A DNA stretch of 64,000 nt, taken from NCBI RefSeq assembly GCF_004342665.1, contig NZ_SMBY01000004.1, positions 113,198 through 177,197 of the forward strand. The letters run 5' to 3'. The stretch is from Samsonia erythrinae (GTDB lineage: Bacteria > Pseudomonadota > Gammaproteobacteria > Enterobacterales > Enterobacteriaceae). The first letter of the stretch is position 1; each line of letters opens with the position of its first letter. Below the pieces are notes generated by a model. It had not been told where the DNA came from. It saw nothing but the letters and a program-made list of their open reading frames with translations, and searched no databases. This document shows, in pieces, positions 62,798 through 64,000 of the stretch. A program made the position numbers and the translations under genes.

Positions 62798-63709
62798 TTA
62801 ATTTGCCTGCTCCGGTACTTTTTCTTCTTTCGCGGGGCGGGTCGACCACCAACAGAGCAGCGATCCGAGGCTCACCATCGCCGCGCCCTGCCAGAAAGAA
62901 ACGGTTAACGTCGAATCAAGGATAAAGGCCGCCAGAGCCGCAGAAATGACAGGAATAAAATAAGACGCCGTCGCCAGAAGGGTGACGTTGCCATGAAGAA
63001 TGCCGATATTCCACGCAGCATATCCAAATCCCAGCGCGCCCGCGGCAAGAAATAAATGAATGACCGCGGACGTCTGGATGACAAACGCGGGCTGAGGCGC
63101 CAACAGATATTTAACCCATAGCGTGAGCGCCGTCAGCATAAAGAAGAGCGTCACGCCATTCGCGCCATTCGCGATTTTCGTTGTCACGACGCAGTAAACC
63201 GCCCAGATAATCGCGCCGCTAAAGGCGAGCCCATAGCTTAAGGGATTGGTATAGAGATTATTCACGATACTGTGCAGAGATAGGCCATCTTCACCCCCCA
63301 CGATGCCGCTCACGCCCAGAATGGCGAGCAGTACGCCGGGTAGGAGCGTAAGACGGGCTCTTTGTCGATTAATCAGCACAGACAGAAGGATGGTCAGGCT
63401 CGGCCATAGATAGTTAACCATACCGATTTCGATGGCCTGCGTACCACTATTGGCATAGCCAAGCGATAACGAGAGACACAGTTCATAGCTGACGAACAGG
63501 ATGCTGCCGATGATGAGATAAGAGGGGGGAAACGTTTTAAGTTTAGGAAAACCTACCGTTATTAATAGCATCAGGGAGCCCAGCGTATAGATCATTGCCG
63601 CGCCGCCAACCGGCCCAAACCCTTCGCTCACGCTTCGAATAAGTCCAAGCATGGCACTCCAAAGCATAATCGCCGTTAACCCGATTAACGTCGCTTTTTG
63701 TGATGTCAT
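62798..63709 (-). CDS. yddG: Aromatic amino acid exporter YddG
   Basis: A 303-residue inner-membrane exporter of the drug/metabolite transporter superfamily with ten helices and two EamA repeats. VSEGFGPVGGAAMIYTLGSL, LSLGYANSGTQAIEIGMVNYLWPSLTILL and AAWNIGILHGNVTLLATASYFIPVISAALAAF match E. coli YddG (293), which exports aromatic amino acids and is also linked to paraquat export. It is convergent with pptA. Confidence 0.94.
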   Translation of the reverse strand: MTSQKATLIGLTAIMLWSAMLGLIRSVSEGFGPVGGAAMIYTLGSLMLLITVGFPKLKTFPPSYLIIGSILFVSYELCLSLSLGYANSGTQAIEIGMVNYLWPSLTILLSVLINRQRARLTLLPGVLLAILGVSGIVGGEDGLSLHSIVNNLYTNPLSYGLAFSGAIIWAVYCVVTTKIANGANGVTLFFMLTALTLWVKYLLAPQPAFVIQTSAVIHLFLAAGALGFGYAAWNIGILHGNVTLLATASYFIPVISAALAAFILDSTLTVSFWQGAAMVSLGSLLCWWSTRPAKEEKVPEQAN

Positions 63710-63862
63710 TTCTTCAAATACCCTAGAATTTCTGTCTATTCAACTGTACGACGGCGCGAAGGTGAGCGGGATCATACGGTCAGAAAACTCGATATGATGA
63801 AGCAGACGAGCGGCAGGTTCAACCATTACAATTGCGGTGCCGCGATGCGGGCAGGGAGGAAT

Positions 63863-63897
63863 ATAGCCGACAACCGGTGACGGTTGTCGGCTATTTA
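63863..63897 (-). terminator. Hairpin downstream of the partial gene
   Basis: ATAGCCGACAACCG (63863-63876) and CGGTTGTCGGCTAT (63881-63894) form a 14-bp perfect stem with a 4-nt loop, 18 bases after the stop of the gene at the window end. Confidence 0.75.
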
Positions 63898-63914
63898 CGG
63901 TAAGTGCGGGAGGC

Positions 63915-64000
63915 TTACGCTGTCAGCACTTCCTGAGCGGTATTTTCAACCAGCGCCAGCAGGGTTTTGACATCATCCAGACTGACCGTTGGGTTTAATA
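63915..64000 (-). CDS. Unidentified protein (C-terminal 27 residues only)
   Basis: A reverse-strand frame open to the window edge ends in LNPTVSLDDVKTLLALVENT followed by AQEVLTA and TAA. The remaining residues look like a helical C-terminus. The following strong hairpin supports a real gene end. I cannot name the product. Confidence 0.6.
   Translation of the reverse strand, partial: LNPTVSLDDVKTLLALVENTAQEVLTA

Overview
The window is ordinary chromosomal backbone of a gammaproteobacterium of the order Enterobacterales. Gene content, protein lengths and local order match Escherichia coli closely, while separate trpG and trpD genes, loss of several E. coli neighbours (kch, yciEFG, fumA, ydgK-cnu-blr) and an arabinose block beside rsxA point to a soft-rot type lineage (Pectobacteriaceae such as Pectobacterium, Brenneria or Dickeya). 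That family assignment is inference, and I cannot resolve the genus. I see no insertion sequence, prophage, CRISPR array, tRNA or rRNA.

Region 1 (1-25.9 kb) corresponds to the E. coli cls-to-cysB segment: yciU (partial), clsA, the tiny yciY, a chemotaxis receptor where E. coli has kch, yciI, tonB, yciA-yciB-yciC, a cysteine-cluster protein, ompW with a perfect FNR box, then the trp operon (leader, E, G, D, CF, B, A) with operator and attenuator, rnm, yciO, rluB, btuR, yciK, sohB, yciN, topA and cysB.

Region 2 (25.9-34.8 kb) is dtpA-nth-rsxEGDCBA, in E. coli located several minutes away on the other side of the terminus. It encodes a peptide importer, endonuclease III and the Rsx electron-transfer complex. 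rsxC carries a long tandem protein repeat.

Region 3 (35.1-43.3 kb) is an L-arabinose locus: araBA on one strand, araFGH-araC on the other, with no araD. Region 4 (43.4-57.97 kb) returns to the E. coli order: ydgJ, add (flanked by two BASS-fold transporters), ydgA, manA, fumC, tus with a Ter-like site in its promoter, ynfM/ynfL, mlc and ynfK. This places the window in the replication terminus region. Region 5 (58.3-64 kb) holds a DHA2 drug-efflux type transporter, ynfD, an unrecognised lipoprotein, ynfB, ydfG, pptA, yddG and the 3' end of an unidentified gene.

No wholly new multi-gene system is apparent. The most interesting signals are small: a Ter-like site at tus that lacks the cytosine needed for the Tus lock although Tus keeps its cytosine pocket; a trp leader peptide whose Trp codons are not tandem; the rsxC repeat tract; an arabinose operon without its epimerase; and a 725-bp spacer between nth and dtpA with an abrupt composition change.
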